NCBI GenBank assembly: GCA_035624785.1 | Contig: DASPQV010000048.1 | Coordinates: forward strand, 1 to 64,000 | DNA length: 64,000 nucleotides | From: JAJZNI01 sp035624785 | Lineage (GTDB): Bacteria; Chloroflexota; Dormibacteria; Aeolococcales; Aeolococcaceae | Direction of reading: 5' to 3' | Shown: positions 62,712 to 64,000 of the stretch, one piece after another | Layout: each line of letters opens with the position of its first letter | Position numbering within the stretch: the stretch's first letter is position 1 | Position numbers and translations under genes: made by a program | The notes under the pieces: model-generated | What the model was told of the DNA's origin: nothing | Database searches by the model: none | The model's input: only the letters and a program-made list of their open reading frames with translations

Positions 62712-64000
62712 TCAGGACGGCCGGGTGCGGTTGCCGGACCACTCCCGAACGGCGGCCACAGCCTCCCGCTGGCTGAGCGCCGACCCGGCCGCGAACGCCT
62801 TGCCGAACCTGTGGTCCCCCAGCGCCTGACGGAGCTGGGTTATCAACTCGGCCTCGGCCCGCCGCATGATCGGCCAGGTGCTGAATCCGGCCCGGCGGCG
62901 AAGGCCCTCGGCCGCCCCGCCATACAGGGCTGCGCGCTCGGGCTCGCCCTCCGCTGACGCCAGCTGGGCGAATCCCCCCAGGCAGAGGGTCACGTTGCGG
63001 ATGCTGCGGATGGCAACGCCGAGGTCCAGTGCCTCATCCAGCAGGTCGCGAGCTTCCTCCAGCCTGCCCTGCAGGATGGCCAGGACGGCGAGCTGCCCCC
63101 GGGCGCTCGCGGTCAGCCAGGCGTAGCCGAAGCGATCGGCCAGCTCGCGCATCACGCCCAGGTGCTGCAGAGCCGCGTCGGGGTGGCCGAGCGCGGTCTC
63201 CATGGCGACGAGGGTGTACACGGTCAGAGCCGTGAAGAAGGGCTCGTCGAGACGGCCGAGCTCGTCCAGGCTGGTCGACACCTCTTGGCGGGCGCCCTCG
63301 AAGTCGCCGGTTATCGGTGTCGTCCAGCCGATGGCCAGCTGGCACACGGCGTGCAGGAACGGGTCCTGGATCTCCGCCAGGAGCGGCTGCAGCCTGTCGC
63401 GGGCGGCCAGCGACGCCGCGTCGTCGCCCACCTCGCTGGCAGTCACCGCCGCCGCCCACTCCAGCTCGGCGCGGGCCTGGGGGTCCAGTGATCCGGCGGT
63501 GGGCAGCAATGCCTCGACCCAGGGGCGGGCCTCAGACTGACGGTCGCGCGAATACCAGAAGGGCCACAGGAAGCGGTAGAGGTGGGACAACGGCATGGGG
63601 TCGTGAGCCAGGAACCAGTCCACAGCGGCGGCCAGGTTCTCAGCCTCGGCCTCGAGCAGCTCCAGCCACTCCGCCTGCCCGGTGCCGCGCAGCGGCCGGT
63701 CCGCCCGCCCGGCGAGGGCGAGGAAGTACTCGGCATGCCGGCGCCCGATCTCGCCGGCGTCGGGGCGGGCCGCCAGCCGTTCGGCCATGAAGACACGGAC
63801 CGTCTCCAGCATCCGGCAGCGCAGGGCGGGGCCGGCGCTGTCCAGCTGGACCAGGCTGTGCCGGGCCAGCGCGTCCAGAACGTCCAGCGCCCGGTCCTCG
63901 GCCAGCCCAGCCACACGGGCGGCCGCGTCGATGGTCCATCCGTCGGTGAACACCGCCGCGGTCTCCAGCAGGGACCGCTCGCTCTCCTCGAGCAGGCCCA
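62712..64000 (-). CDS. C-terminal part of an NB-ARC/TPR regulator (AfsR/LuxR-like ATPase), partial
   Basis: The frame runs off the window's right edge, so the N terminus is missing; about 428 residues are visible. The first part resembles the winged-helix region after an NB-ARC ATPase (LLEESERSLLETAAVF, then ALARHSLVQLD and RCRMLETVRVFMAERL). The rest is a helical repeat region of TPR type (about residues 100-400), such as GARQEVSTSLDELGRL and LEEARDLLDEALDLG. Such proteins are usually signal-responsive transcriptional activators with an N-terminal DNA-binding domain, not visible here. It ends after a basic NRTRPS. Confidence 0.82.
   Translation of the reverse strand, partial: GLLEESERSLLETAAVFTDGWTIDAAARVAGLAEDRALDVLDALARHSLVQLDSAGPALRCRMLETVRVFMAERLAARPDAGEIGRRHAEYFLALAGRADRPLRGTGQAEWLELLEAEAENLAAAVDWFLAHDPMPLSHLYRFLWPFWYSRDRQSEARPWVEALLPTAGSLDPQARAELEWAAAVTASEVGDDAASLAARDRLQPLLAEIQDPFLHAVCQLAIGWTTPITGDFEGARQEVSTSLDELGRLDEPFFTALTVYTLVAMETALGHPDAALQHLGVMRELADRFGYAWLTASARGQLAVLAILQGRLEEARDLLDEALDLGVAIRSIRNVTLCLGGFAQLASAEGEPERAALYGGAAEGLRRRAGFSTWPIMRRAEAELITQLRQALGDHRFGKAFAAGSALSQREAVAAVREWSGNRTRPS

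Noticed and set aside
62506..62742. Minus-strand frame through R3
   Set aside because: Spans the repeat and the end of the TPR regulator; short and without a family.

Overview
The window is GC-rich chromosomal DNA, tightly packed, with many 4-nt gene overlaps and GTG or TTG starts. Three things point to a deep-branching Terrabacteria lineage: a large SRP RNA with an Alu domain, the order SRP RNA-dnaX-ybaB-recR, and the look of the 16S gene. Chloroflexota, Actinomycetota or Dormibacterota (AD3) would all fit; I lean to Dormibacterota. This is inference from gene content and from reading the rRNA by eye, with no tree behind it.

Layout. 1-6.0 kb: tRNA-Gly, SCP2 and DUF971 proteins, an NfeD/SPFH membrane pair, rarA, tRNA-Cys, a MOSC protein, an HEXXH protein and tRNA-Leu. 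6.2-11.2 kb: an alpha/beta hydrolase, the MurL/MurD2 pair (an alternative D-glutamate route for peptidoglycan) and a polyprenyl diphosphate synthase. 11.2-14.4 kb: a membrane protein, an EEP-fold hydrolase, a cupredoxin lipoprotein and a DnaQ-type exonuclease. 14.5-20.6 kb: the heme operon hemA-C-D-B, a secreted cyclophilin, then hemL. 20.8-25.1 kb: tatA, tatC, rph, rdgB, trxB and a PduO-type adenosyltransferase. 25.2-28.9 kb: a PucR-type regulator divergent from a diiron protein, then acylphosphatase and an aminotransferase. 29.0-36.1 kb: trpE-G-C-F-B-A-aroA, without trpD. 36.2-40.2 kb: mutM, a FAH-fold hydrolase, a NUDIX-like protein, a MoaD-like protein and mnmA.

40.3-46.8 kb holds a NuoJ-K-L-M-N-like membrane module. 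It has no NADH or quinone-binding arm nearby, and almost all ionizable residues that conduct protons in complex I appear to be replaced. I consider this the best candidate for an undescribed system. 46.8-50.2 kb: SRP RNA, dnaX, ybaB and recR. 50.3-56.4 kb: a complete rrn operon, 16S-tRNA-Ile-tRNA-Ala-23S-5S.

56.4-64.0 kb is an accessory region with every gene on the minus strand, facing the rrn operon. A sulfide-oxidation and sulfur-relay operon (ArsR, DsrE-like, DsrC/TusE-like, DUF1641, SQR, and an HTH regulator with a possible PocR-like sensor) is followed by small membrane and lipoprotein genes and by the C-terminal part of a large NB-ARC/TPR regulator. Three same-direction copies of the 5S rRNA 3' end plus its trailer punctuate this region, as expected if elements inserted repeatedly at the 5S gene.

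Regulation. At least 16 start codons, three of them of mini-ORFs, lie 6-10 nt after a TANNNT-type -10 hexamer. This suggests widespread leaderless transcription. The three leaderless mini-ORFs end at or overlap the starts of rph, trxB and nuoJ.
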